This document shows, piece by piece, positions 36,442-45,096 of a stretch of 64,000 nucleotides of DNA. Below the pieces are notes generated by a model that had not been told where the DNA came from, did not search any database, and worked only from the letters and a program-made list of their open reading frames with translations. The DNA comes from Alloboseaceae bacterium BT-24-1 (GTDB lineage: Bacteria > Pseudomonadota > Alphaproteobacteria > Rhizobiales > Beijerinckiaceae): NCBI GenBank assembly GCA_025846845.1, contig JAOYTL010000001.1, positions 62,001-126,000 on the forward strand. The letters run 5' to 3'. Both the position numbers and the translations under genes were made by a program. The number at the start of each line of letters is the position of its first letter. The first letter of the stretch is position 1.

Positions 36442-37350
36442 TCAGATTGGCGGAACCGGAAATTCATCGAGCATCCGCAGAAAGTTCTTCACGCGGGCCG
36501 AGGTGTCGTCCTGCCGGCAGACGGCCGAGAGTTCGGCCCAGCGCGGCAGCTCTTTCAGCGGGCGGAACACCACCTTCGGATGCCGAGCGATATTGGCGAC
36601 GGATACGGGCAGGATCGACAGGCCGATGCCGCTCGCGACCAGGCCGACGATCGCCGTGGTGTCAGTCGTCTGCTGCACGATATGCGGCCGAAACCCGATC
36701 TCCTGGCAACGCTCCATGACCCGCGCCTGATAGGGGCTTTCGGGATAGAAATTGTATTGAACGAGCGGTTCTCCAGCGAGATCGGCGAGTTCGAGATCCG
36801 CTTTCTGGGCGAGGCGATGGTCGGACGGGATGACCGCGACAAAGCCCTCGCGGGCGACGACCTGAAAATAGAGTGAACTTTCGTGCATCGGCGAGCGGAC
36901 GAAGCCGACATCGATGCGTTCGGCGGCCAGCTCTTCGATCTGCTCGCGCGAACTCAAGCGCCGCAGCTGCAGGTTCACATTGGGATAACGGTCTCGGAAG
37001 ACATGGATTGCATCGGGCACGATGCCGACGATTGCGGGAATGATGTAGCCGATGCGCAACTCGCCGGCTTCGCCACGCGCCGTCATGGCCGCTATGCGGG
37101 GCGCGGCCTCGAGCTTCTCGAGTGCCTGCTGGATCTCGGCGAGAAAAGCCTCGCCGGCGGGCGTGAGCTTGACCTGCCTCGTCGTGCGGTTGAGCAATCG
37201 CACGCCGACACGTTGCTCCAGCGACTTGATCTGCTGACTGATGGCCGACTGCGATATCCCAAGGCGTTCGCCGGCACGGGCGAAATGCAGATCCGCCGCC
37301 AATGCGATGAACACGCGGAGCTGCTTGAGATCCATATAGTTTTTGGCCAT
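36442..37350 (-). CDS. LysR-family transcriptional regulator
   Basis: 302 residues from the ATG at 37350 (MAKNYMDLKQLRVF); 37335 is an alternative lacking a ribosome site. The helix-turn-helix is FARAGERLGISQSAISQQIKSLEQRVGVRLLNR, and the effector domain resembles the BenM/CatM/OccR-like group (ALEKLEAAPRIAAMTARGEAGELRIGYI). It follows the amidohydrolase gene by 79 bases on the same strand, so it may autoregulate within the module-4 operon. Confidence 0.87.
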   Translation of the reverse strand: MAKNYMDLKQLRVFIALAADLHFARAGERLGISQSAISQQIKSLEQRVGVRLLNRTTRQVKLTPAGEAFLAEIQQALEKLEAAPRIAAMTARGEAGELRIGYIIPAIVGIVPDAIHVFRDRYPNVNLQLRRLSSREQIEELAAERIDVGFVRSPMHESSLYFQVVAREGFVAVIPSDHRLAQKADLELADLAGEPLVQYNFYPESPYQARVMERCQEIGFRPHIVQQTTDTTAIVGLVASGIGLSILPVSVANIARHPKVVFRPLKELPRWAELSAVCRQDDTSARVKNFLRMLDEFPVPPI

Positions 37351-37429
37351 CCCGCGAGGATATCGTGGCGTTTCGCGAACTGACAAGCTCGCCCCTCCGG
37401 CAGGGATGCGGGCTATGCTGGACACTGGC

Positions 37430-38383
37430 TCAGGGAGGCGGCAGGTCGGCTGCGGACAATTGCCTGACCGCTGCGGCCAATTCGACGAAACAGGCCTGCA
37501 GCCGGGCTATTCCGTCATGGGGAAGGCGGGTGCTCTCATCGAGATACAGGTCGCGGCGGACTTCGACCTGCAGGCTGTGGATGCAGTCCGCCGGGGCAGC
37601 ATGACGGCGGATCAGCTCGTTGCCGCGGAAAGGCCGGTTGAGCGCTACCTCGTAGCCGTGTCTTCCGAAGATATCGGCGACCAGGTCGCGATAGGCAGGC
37701 GAGGTGGTGACGCTGTCGAGATCGCCCAGGCAGATGTCGGGCCTGCGCAGGCCGTCACGCGGTCCGATCGACGACATGCTGTGGCAGCTCAGCTGGAAGG
37801 CGATGCCGAAGCTCGCGCGCCGTTGCGCAAGAAGATCCGAGAGGGTGTCGTGATACGGACGATAGTAGTTGTCGACCCGGTTGCGGATGTCGCTGGCAGC
37901 GACGGGGCCGGAGTAGAGCGGGCGATAGTCGGCGCCGAGCGTATGGATCAGGCCCGAGCCTGCCTGCTGCGAAGCCTGCTGCGGCTTGAGCGGCGTCGGC
38001 CAGGCGCAGTCCAGCATCGCCGGATCGATGTCGTCGATCGGCCGGTTCGGGTCGACGAAACTCGGCGGGAACAAGGCCATTAACACCGTCGCGCCTTCGC
38101 GCCGGCTCGGCATGACGAGCCGCTCCACATAGGGCGAGAGCTTCTTATGCAAGCTGTTATGGGCCGCATCGAGAAGAAACTCCGGCGGATACGATGTCCC
38201 GCTGCGCGAGACATCGATGACCAGCGGCCCTGGCTGCAGGCCGGTTTCAACCCGCAGAACCGCCTCGCAATACAGGTTCGCAGTAGCAGGGTTCATCTGA
38301 CTGGTGGTGTTTGTCGCATGCATCATCGTGCTTGCTTTCGGGCTGTCGCCGGTACTCGTGAAAGGACGCCGCTCACGCGGCAT
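37430..38383 (-). CDS. N-formylglutamate amidohydrolase-family protein
   Basis: 317 residues from the ATG at 38383, overlapping the upstream stop as TGATG; a start at 38326 is possible. The family pattern is visible: VIDVSRSGTSYPPEFL, LSCHSMSS, PDICLGDLDS and NRPFRGNELIRRH, with SLQVEVRRDLYLDE near the end. HutG-type enzymes hydrolyse N-formylglutamate in histidine breakdown, but there is no hut gene around. A deformylase acting on an N-formyl amino acid in the oxidase pathway is plausible. Confidence 0.82.
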   Translation of the reverse strand: MPRERRPFTSTGDSPKASTMMHATNTTSQMNPATANLYCEAVLRVETGLQPGPLVIDVSRSGTSYPPEFLLDAAHNSLHKKLSPYVERLVMPSRREGATVLMALFPPSFVDPNRPIDDIDPAMLDCAWPTPLKPQQASQQAGSGLIHTLGADYRPLYSGPVAASDIRNRVDNYYRPYHDTLSDLLAQRRASFGIAFQLSCHSMSSIGPRDGLRRPDICLGDLDSVTTSPAYRDLVADIFGRHGYEVALNRPFRGNELIRRHAAPADCIHSLQVEVRRDLYLDESTRLPHDGIARLQACFVELAAAVRQLSAADLPPP

Positions 38384-39531
38384 CAATGCGTGGCGCCTGC
38401 CGTTCGCTTTTGTTCGACCGCCTGCGTGTCGAAGCGCGAGATGCAGAATGCGTCGATCGGCGTCTGCGAGCGGCCCTCGCAGACAAGTTCGCAGATGATC
38501 TCGCCCATGGCCGGGCCGAGCTGGAAGCCGTGGCCGCAGAAGCCGAAAGCATGGATGAGGTTGGGTGTGGTGCGGCTCATCCCGACGATCGGCAGCTTGT
38601 CGGGCAGGTCGCCCTCGAGCCCACTCCAGGAGCGGATGATCTGCAATCCTTCCAGTTCCGGCACGAGTTCGGCTGCTCGTTGAAACTGTCCGAGCGTCGT
38701 ATCCGCTCGGTTTCGAGCCCGCTCGATGGTGAGATCCCCCCAGCCGGGACCGCCGCCGAGCACGACATTGCCGCGCTCGACCTGCCGAAAATAGACCGCC
38801 CCGCCGCAGACGGCGATCGACTTCGTCATGAAATAGGAGACGGGCTCGGTCACGAAGAGGTTTGGCGTGCGCAGCGTCAACGGAGCGCTTTCACCGAACA
38901 GCGACAGGAATTTTCCGGCCCAGGCTCCCGCGGCATTCACGAGGTGGCGGGCCTTCACTTGCAGGTCGGGCGCTTCGATCTCGAAATGCTGGCCCGTCCA
39001 CTGGGCGCTTTCGACCGGGGTGAATTCGCGGATATCGGCGCCATGCGCCCGTGCCGCGCGGGCGAAGGCCGGGGCGACGAGCCGCGGGTTCGCGTGCCCG
39101 TCCTCGACGGCCAGAGACGCGCCAGCGATCTTCCGGCCGACCCAGGGAAACATCTCCTGCACGACCTTGCCCGAAAGAAGCTGCAGGTGCAGGTCGTGCT
39201 CCCGCGCCATGGCCGCGTGTTTCTCCAGCATCTCCACATCGGCTTCGGAGCGGGCCAGCCGCATGTGGCCTACCTGCCGGAACTCAATATCCTCACCGAG
39301 GATTTCGTGCAGCCGCGGCCAGATCTTGGCGGCGCGCCGGGTCATCGGCATCTCGGTGACATGGCGCCCCTGCTGACGGACGCCGCCTGCATTGACGCCG
39401 CTCGCTTGCGCGCCGCACAGGCCTTTGTCGAAAAGGGCGACGGTGAGGCCCGCCTTGCGTAGCGCCAGTGCCGCCGAGCAACCCATGATTCCGCCGCCGA
39501 CAATGGCGACGTCGACCGAGATCTTGTCCAT
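38383..39531 (-). CDS. FAD-binding oxidoreductase (DAO fold) beta subunit, fourth module
   Basis: 382 residues. VAIVGGGIMGCSAALALRKAG binds FAD; the covalent or tight flavin contact region LCGAQASGVNAGGVRQQGR and the C-terminal GFCGHGFQLGPAMGE are typical of OoxB/HcnC relatives. Its ATG overlaps the alpha stop by one base (TGATG) and its stop overlaps the next ATG the same way, so the genes from 41206 to 37430 form one translationally coupled chain. Confidence 0.88.
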   Translation of the reverse strand: MDKISVDVAIVGGGIMGCSAALALRKAGLTVALFDKGLCGAQASGVNAGGVRQQGRHVTEMPMTRRAAKIWPRLHEILGEDIEFRQVGHMRLARSEADVEMLEKHAAMAREHDLHLQLLSGKVVQEMFPWVGRKIAGASLAVEDGHANPRLVAPAFARAARAHGADIREFTPVESAQWTGQHFEIEAPDLQVKARHLVNAAGAWAGKFLSLFGESAPLTLRTPNLFVTEPVSYFMTKSIAVCGGAVYFRQVERGNVVLGGGPGWGDLTIERARNRADTTLGQFQRAAELVPELEGLQIIRSWSGLEGDLPDKLPIVGMSRTTPNLIHAFGFCGHGFQLGPAMGEIICELVCEGRSQTPIDAFCISRFDTQAVEQKRTAGATH

Positions 39532-40892
39532 CAGCTCTGCTTTCCGGCGACGAGCGGGATCGGCTTGATCGGGTGCTGGCCACGCAGGCGGCCGACCTCC
39601 GGCAACGGCAATCCGCTCTTCGCGGCAAGGATTTCTGCCGCGACCGCTCCGCAGACGCGGCCCTGGCAGCGGCCCATGCCGACACGGGTAAAGGACTTGA
39701 GGCGGTTCACTTCAGGAGCACCGCTCTTGACGAAATTGGCCCGCAGGTCGCCGGCGCTGACGCCCTCGCAGCGGCAGACCATGAGGGAGTCGTCGATGCC
39801 GTCGATCAGGTGGTTCGGGAAGGGGTAGGCAGCCTCGATCCCGGCCCGGAACCGGGCATGTCGGGCGAGTTCGGTTTCCAGCTGCCTGAGCTGTTGCGGC
39901 TTCGGCGTCCCCCGATCCTCGAGGACCGACAGCGCGGCACGGATACCGGTCAGTTCAGCGACGTCCGCGCCTCCGATCGCGCTGCAGTCACCGGCGAAAT
40001 ACACGCCCGGAACGCTGCTGCGACCACCCGCTCCCACGACCGGCAGCCATTGGCGCGTGAGCTCGTCGAAGCGGAAATCGCATCCGGCGAGATCGGCCAG
40101 CTGCATCTCGGGTTTAAGGCCGAACGAGGCGCCGACCGCATCGCAGGCGACCTGATGGCGGCGGCCGCGGTGATCCGTCCACGCCAGGCCCTCGACACGG
40201 CGGTCGCCCGCTACCGCAAGCGAGCGAACGCCATACATCATCGGCACACCGGCGCGCCTGATCTTGCTCAGATAGGACAGGCCTCGGCGCACCATGGCCG
40301 GCATCGCCATCATGCGTTGAAGCGCCGCGATCTTGGCCTTGAACGGCGTGACGTCGAGCACTGCCGCGATCTCGGCGCCGGCCTCCAGATACTGAGATGC
40401 CACGAGCGGCAGCAGCGGGCCGGCGCCGACCAGCACGGTTCTCTTCCCGATCGCGATCCCCTGTGACTTCAGGGCGATCTGCGCTCCGCCGAGCGTGAAG
40501 ACGCCCGGCAGCGTCCAGCCCGGGAATGGAATGACACGGTCAAATGCCCCCGTCGCGATGATCAGGCGATCGAAAGGGAGGATGCCCTGCGCGTTGTCGT
40601 GCAGCGTGTTCAATTTGCCTTGAAAGCAGTTCCAGACCAGCGTGCCCGGCCGATAGTCGACCCGGGGTCGAATTTGCTCCAGGGCCGTATGGATCGCGCG
40701 CGCTTTTCCCGCCTCGCTGCCATAGAGCTTTTCGGCGGGACGTTCCGCGCCGTGGGGCGGCTGGCGGTAGATCTGGCCGCCTGCGCGGGCGCTCTCGTCC
40801 AGAACGATCAGTGCCAGACCCGCCTCGACCAGGGTTTCGGCGGCTCGCACGCCGGCGGGACCGGCCCCGACGATGACGATCGTCTCTTTCAC
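39531..40892 (-). CDS. NAD(P)/FAD-dependent oxidoreductase alpha subunit, fourth module
   Basis: 453 residues from the GTG at 40892, which overlaps the ferredoxin stop by 4 bases; the longer frame upstream lies inside that gene. Motifs: IVIVGAGPAGVRAAETL, LVGAGPLLPLVASQYL, FAGDCSAIGGADVAE (the usual GDG is GDC), then CRCEG and CQGRVC. The GDG-to-GDC change is unique among the four copies and lies by the FAD pyrophosphate. Confidence 0.89.
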   Translation of the reverse strand: MKETIVIVGAGPAGVRAAETLVEAGLALIVLDESARAGGQIYRQPPHGAERPAEKLYGSEAGKARAIHTALEQIRPRVDYRPGTLVWNCFQGKLNTLHDNAQGILPFDRLIIATGAFDRVIPFPGWTLPGVFTLGGAQIALKSQGIAIGKRTVLVGAGPLLPLVASQYLEAGAEIAAVLDVTPFKAKIAALQRMMAMPAMVRRGLSYLSKIRRAGVPMMYGVRSLAVAGDRRVEGLAWTDHRGRRHQVACDAVGASFGLKPEMQLADLAGCDFRFDELTRQWLPVVGAGGRSSVPGVYFAGDCSAIGGADVAELTGIRAALSVLEDRGTPKPQQLRQLETELARHARFRAGIEAAYPFPNHLIDGIDDSLMVCRCEGVSAGDLRANFVKSGAPEVNRLKSFTRVGMGRCQGRVCGAVAAEILAAKSGLPLPEVGRLRGQHPIKPIPLVAGKQS

Positions 40893-41206
40893 GCGTTCGC
40901 ACTCCCGTTGACCGCAACGACGCCGGTCGTCACGCTCATGCCCGGCCTGGCGACCGTGTCGCAGGCCCTGACGCGACGGCCGTCGCCGAGCTTGATCCAG
41001 CAATCCTGGCAGGCCGCCATCAGGCAGAAGCCGGCCCGATAGCCGTCTCCAAATTCGAACCGGCGCAATGCCGATTGGTGAAGAAGGATGGCCGAGATCA
41101 ACAGATCGCCGGCTTGAACTTCGACCTGCCGGCCATCGACGGTGATGGCGAACCGGACGCCCGAACGCGGCACGATCCGATGAAACTGAGGCTCGTCTGG
41201 AAACAT
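40889..41206 (-). CDS. (2Fe-2S)-binding gamma subunit of amine/opine oxidase, fourth module
   Basis: 105 residues from the ATG at 41206; a GTG at 41251 would add 15 residues. VRFAITVDGRQVEVQAGDLLISAILL precedes CLMAACQDC and RVRAC, giving C-x4-C-x2-C-x12-C. It is the first gene of the minus-strand operon, divergent from the Dpp-type importer. Confidence 0.88.
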   Translation of the reverse strand: MFPDEPQFHRIVPRSGVRFAITVDGRQVEVQAGDLLISAILLHQSALRRFEFGDGYRAGFCLMAACQDCWIKLGDGRRVRACDTVARPGMSVTTGVVAVNGSANA

Positions 41207-41370
41207 CGATATTGCCCGGATGCTGCCCGGACCGGTCGTTCGCAAATCCACGCCAGCTGAAACGAAATAGTGTCTCGCCAGTATAGAAATGTTATCGAGC
41301 CCGCCGAGTACGTACTTGTTTTCGATCGTCAGAAAAATGGCAGCTTTCCCTGGATGTCAACGCGACGGTG

Positions 41371-41396
41371 CTAATGGATTTATTAGTGTCTCTAAT
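41371..41396. promoter_or_regulatory. cluster of CTAAT/ATTAG half-sites (candidate operator)
   Basis: Half-sites CTAAT (41371), ATTAG (41382) and CTAAT (41392) follow each other at 10-11 bases, about one helical turn. ATTAG-TGTCT-CTAAT forms a dyad. Binding by a local regulator is inferred from the spacing alone. Confidence 0.4.
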
Positions 41397-41523
41397 GACA
41401 GGGAGGCAGGGCAGGGGCCGGTCAGACCGACGCCCCTTCGACTGGCAAAAACGCCGTCTTCTGGTGATAAGGTCTCGATATTGCGAAGGCAGGCGCCGTT
41501 TTCGTGGCTAGGACGGCGCGCAC

Positions 41524-41543
41524 TGATTAGTTCGAGCTAATCA
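41524..41543. promoter_or_regulatory. inverted repeat TGATTAG-N6-CTAATCA (candidate operator)
   Basis: A perfect 7-base dyad with spacer TTCGAG, 133 bases before the substrate-binding gene. It shares the ATTAG/CTAAT core with the half-sites at 41371-41396, which supports a common regulator, perhaps one of the LysR proteins. Confidence 0.45.
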
Positions 41544-41675
41544 TAGATTTAGAATTGATACATTGTGGCTGCTTAGTCGGCTGCCTACGATCCTCGACAG
41601 AAACGAGGACGATCGCGGCCGGGCCGATGACCGAAACCTCATCTTGAGCGGGATACAACTCAGCCGGGGGTTTCA

Positions 41676-43259
41676 ATGAAACGATTTCTTTTAGCGCTTG
41701 CCGTGCTTTCGCCTTTGACGGGGGCCGCCGTCGCGCAAACGCGTGGCGGCACCATCACGTCGGTGCTTCACACGGATCCGACGGGATTATCGCTGGCGTT
41801 TCCCGCGAATGGGTCAGCCCAATTCGTCGCGTCTAAGATTTCAGAAGGTCTTGTCGATTACTCGGAGGATTTGAAGCCACGGCCCTCGCTTGCAAAGAGC
41901 TGGACCGTTTCGGACGACGGGCTTCGCTATGAGTTCAAGCTGCAGAGCGACGTCAAATGGAGCGACGGCAAGCCCTTCTCTTCGGCTGATGTGGTGTTCA
42001 GTTTGGCGAAGATGCTGCCTGAAACGAGCGTCGGCGCCCGCGAGGCCCTGCGCGAGGTCGCGTCCGTCGAGGCGCCAGATCCGGACACCGTGGTCGTCAC
42101 GCTCAAGAAGCCCGTGCCCTATTTTCTGATGTCGCTTCCGGCGCAGCAAGTTCCGATGATGCCCAAGCACATCTATGAAGGCACCGACTTCTTGCGGAAC
42201 CCCGCCAATGCGGCGCCGATTGGAACCGGTCCTTTCAAGCTCGATCAATGGCGCCGCGGCTCTTTCATCCGCCTCGTCCGGAATCCGCTCTATTGGAAAG
42301 CCGATCTGCCCAGGCTCGATGCCGTGGTCTACCGGATCATCCCCGATGCCTCTTCGCGAGCGATCGCGTTGGAGACTGGCCAGATCCAGGTCGCCTCGTC
42401 GCTCTATCTCAGCAGCGTCGACACCAAGACATTCGCCGCAAGCAAGAATTTCGACTCCACGAGCAAGGGCTGGGAATATCTCAGCCAGATGAGTAAGTTG
42501 GAGGTGAACTGGCGTCGGCCGCCGCTCAACGACGTGCGCGTCAGGCAGGCCATGTACTACGCGATCGACCGGAAATTCGTCGTGGAGCGCATATGGGAAG
42601 GCTTGGGAAAGGTCGCGACTGGCCCAATTTCTTCAAAGATTCCCTTCTATACGAAGAATATTCCGCAATATGACTTCGATCCCGCCAAGGCGAAGGCTTT
42701 GCTGGAGGAGGCCGGATACAAGGCGGATGCGAGCGGCGCCCGGTCTGACGCCTCGGGTGCGCGTCTCAAACTGCTGCTGCTCAATCTGCCTGGTGACGAG
42801 CGCTATGCGCGCCTGGCAGAGTATCTGCGCGAGGCCTGGCAGGCCGTCGGCATCGAGGTGACTCTGCAAATCACCGACACGGCGGGCTGGGAAAATCGGC
42901 TCAAGAACTGGGATTTCGACGTCGCGATCACCAATCTCAGCCAGTTCGGAGATCCCGGGCTCGGAATCCGCCGTTACTACGATTCGGGCAACATTCGTAA
43001 AGGAACGATATTCACGAACACGAGTGGATACTCGAATTCGGATGTCGATGCCTGGTTCGCTGAGGCCGCGGTCGAAATGAAGCCCGCCAAGAGAGCGGAG
43101 CTTTACGCCAAGATTCAGCGTAAGCTGGCTGAAGACGTGGCCATGATTTGGCTTTTCGAGACGGAATATCTCACGATTTCAGACAAGAAGGTCCACGATA
43201 TCATTAGCTCCGCCTATGGTCCTCGCGGGTCCTGGGACGAAGCCTGGATCGAGAAGTGA
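41676..43259 (+). CDS. ABC transporter substrate-binding protein (peptide/opine type, SBP_bac_5)
   Basis: 527 residues with a Sec signal peptide (MKRFLLALAVLSPLTGAAVAQ). The family 5 pattern is plain: LHTDPTGLSLAFPAN, VSDDGLRYEFKLQSDVKWSDGKPFSSADVVFS, GTGPFKLDQWRRGSFIRLVRNP, and the C-terminal AMIWLFETEYLTIS. It binds dipeptides, nickel chelates, opines or similar. Divergent from an opine-oxidase-like operon, an opine or dipeptide ligand is likely. Confidence 0.9.
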   Translation: MKRFLLALAVLSPLTGAAVAQTRGGTITSVLHTDPTGLSLAFPANGSAQFVASKISEGLVDYSEDLKPRPSLAKSWTVSDDGLRYEFKLQSDVKWSDGKPFSSADVVFSLAKMLPETSVGAREALREVASVEAPDPDTVVVTLKKPVPYFLMSLPAQQVPMMPKHIYEGTDFLRNPANAAPIGTGPFKLDQWRRGSFIRLVRNPLYWKADLPRLDAVVYRIIPDASSRAIALETGQIQVASSLYLSSVDTKTFAASKNFDSTSKGWEYLSQMSKLEVNWRRPPLNDVRVRQAMYYAIDRKFVVERIWEGLGKVATGPISSKIPFYTKNIPQYDFDPAKAKALLEEAGYKADASGARSDASGARLKLLLLNLPGDERYARLAEYLREAWQAVGIEVTLQITDTAGWENRLKNWDFDVAITNLSQFGDPGLGIRRYYDSGNIRKGTIFTNTSGYSNSDVDAWFAEAAVEMKPAKRAELYAKIQRKLAEDVAMIWLFETEYLTISDKKVHDIISSAYGPRGSWDEAWIEK

Positions 43260-43266
43260 GGCCGCC

Positions 43267-44235
43267 GTGCAGTTCTCTCGCTTTGTCGTGATGCGGTTGT
43301 TCAAGGCTGCGGCGATCCTCGCCGCGGTCGTGGCGCTGAACTTCCTTTTGATCCGGCTCATCCCGGGGGATCCCGCATCGGTCCTGGCGGGTGAAAGCGG
43401 GATGGCTGACGAAACCTTCCTGGCGATGATCCGGGAGATGTATGGGCTCGACAAGCCGCTGCTCGTGCAGCTGAAGACCTATCTTCTCAACGCAGCCGGG
43501 TTCAACCTGGGCTTTTCCTATCCGCTGCAGCGGGACGTGATCGACATCATCATCGAGCGGCTGCCGGCGACACTGGCATTGACCGGTTCCGCCTTCCTCA
43601 TCTCGCTGGTCGTCGGCGTGGGTCTGGGCGTCTGGGCCGGCAGCCGCTCGAACGGCCCTGTCGACCGCCTGATCAATGTGGTCGTGCTGGCTTTCTACGC
43701 GACGCCGGGCTTCTGGGTCGGGCTGATGCTGATCCTGATCTTCTCGGTCTGGCTGCGCTGGCTGCCGGCTTCCGGAACGGGATTCGAGACGGGAGACGAT
43801 CCCGGAGCGCTCGTATACCTGAAGCATTTGTGCCTGCCGGTCGTGACGCTCGCACTGTATTATGTCGCCGTCTATTTCAGGCTGTGCCGGACGTCCGTCA
43901 TTTCGGTCCTGCATCAGGATTTCGTTCGCACGGCGCGATCCAAGGGATTGTCCTGGCGCGCGATCATGCGGCGGCATGTGCTCCCGAATGCGATCCTGCC
44001 CGTCTTCACCATGGCGGCGTTGCAGGCTGGCAGCCTGGTGAGCGGTTCGATTGCCATCGAGACGATCTTCGCCTGGCCCGGGGTCGGCCGTCTCGGTTAC
44101 GAGGCGCTGATGCAGCGTGACTACAATCTGCTGCTTGGCGTGTTCCTGACGACGGCGGCCATGGTCGTTCTGCTGAACGTCATCGCCGATATCCTCTACG
44201 CCGTCGTCGACCCGCGCATCGAGGTTGCCCGATGA
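43267..44235 (+). CDS. ABC transporter permease (DppB type)
   Basis: 322 residues from the GTG at 43267; the open frame begins upstream inside the binding-protein gene. N-terminal helix then FLLIRLIPGDPASVLAGESG, a DppB mark, and the EAA region DFVRTARSKGLSWRAIMRRHVLPNAILP. It ends in a 4-base overlap with the second permease. Confidence 0.9.
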   Translation: MQFSRFVVMRLFKAAAILAAVVALNFLLIRLIPGDPASVLAGESGMADETFLAMIREMYGLDKPLLVQLKTYLLNAAGFNLGFSYPLQRDVIDIIIERLPATLALTGSAFLISLVVGVGLGVWAGSRSNGPVDRLINVVVLAFYATPGFWVGLMLILIFSVWLRWLPASGTGFETGDDPGALVYLKHLCLPVVTLALYYVAVYFRLCRTSVISVLHQDFVRTARSKGLSWRAIMRRHVLPNAILPVFTMAALQAGSLVSGSIAIETIFAWPGVGRLGYEALMQRDYNLLLGVFLTTAAMVVLLNVIADILYAVVDPRIEVAR

Positions 44236-45089
44236 CCTATGTTCTTTCCCGGTTGTGGAAGCAAAAGCCCATGCGGCGCCCCGTCGATCCTCAACTTGCC
44301 ATCGGTCTTGCTCTGCTCGGCCTGCTGGTGCTGGTGGCGGTCTGCGCACCGCTCATCGCGCCCTACGGCCCGTGGACGATCAGCGGCGCTCCCTATCTGC
44401 CGCCGCTGTCGGACCACCATCTGCTTGGCACCGACACGCTTGGCCGCGACGTGCTCTCCGGCATCATCTACGGCGCGCGTATTTCACTACTCGTCGGCAT
44501 AGCGGCCGCCCTGGCTGGAATCTGCATCGGTACGGTGATCGGTGGCTTGGCGGGATATTTCGGAGGCATCGTCGATGACTTGCTGATGCGGTTCACCGAG
44601 TTCCTGCAGACGATGCCGGGTTTCGTGCTCGCTCTGGTGCTACTGGCGGTTATGGGGCCGTCGATCTGGTCGATTGTGCTCGCGATCGCGCTGGTGAGCT
44701 GGCCCTCGATCGCGCGCCTGATGCGGGCGGAGTTTCTGTCGCTGCGTAGCCGCGAGTTCATCCTTGCGGCGACCGTTCTCGGCGAAAGCCATTTGAAGAT
44801 CGTATGGACGCATATGCTGCCGAATGCCGTGGGACCGATCATCTCGATCGCATCGCTGAAGGTCGCCGCCGCTATCCTGACCGAGTCCACCATCAGCTTC
44901 CTCGGGCTCGGGGATGCCGGACAAATATCCTGGGGGCTCATGATCGGCACCTCTCGTGCGCTGTTGCGCACTGCCTGGTGGACGAGCGTGTTCCCTGGCG
45001 TCGCCCTATTCCTGACCGTCCTGGCGCTGACGCTGATCGCCGACGGAATCGGCCGTTCGCTCGACGGGCGCCGCCAGAGCATGTTGTGA
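44232..45089 (+). CDS. ABC transporter permease (DppC type)
   Basis: 285 residues. The OppC-type N-terminal segment is followed by HHLLGTDTLGRDVLSGIIYGARISLLVG, a hallmark of DppC proteins, and by the EAA loop REFILAATVLGESHLKIVWTHMLPN. It is the partner of the DppB-type permease. Confidence 0.91.
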   Translation: MTYVLSRLWKQKPMRRPVDPQLAIGLALLGLLVLVAVCAPLIAPYGPWTISGAPYLPPLSDHHLLGTDTLGRDVLSGIIYGARISLLVGIAAALAGICIGTVIGGLAGYFGGIVDDLLMRFTEFLQTMPGFVLALVLLAVMGPSIWSIVLAIALVSWPSIARLMRAEFLSLRSREFILAATVLGESHLKIVWTHMLPNAVGPIISIASLKVAAAILTESTISFLGLGDAGQISWGLMIGTSRALLRTAWWTSVFPGVALFLTVLALTLIADGIGRSLDGRRQSML

Positions 45090-45096
45090 GGTCGCC

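Larger units (their letters stand above)
41207..41675. other. divergent regulatory region between oxidase module 4 and the Dpp-type importer
   Basis: About 470 bases with no convincing gene and clearly lower GC than its surroundings. It must hold the start signals for both divergent operons. It contains ATTAG/CTAAT half-sites and an inverted repeat, listed separately. Confidence 0.6.

Noticed and set aside
37430..38383. Histidine utilisation (hutG) operon
   Set aside because: No hutH, hutU, hutI or hutC homologue lies nearby; the gene is coupled to an oxidase module.
41289..41540. 83-codon ORF in the divergent regulatory gap
   Set aside because: It overlaps the operator-like repeats, lacks a ribosome site and reads as composition noise.
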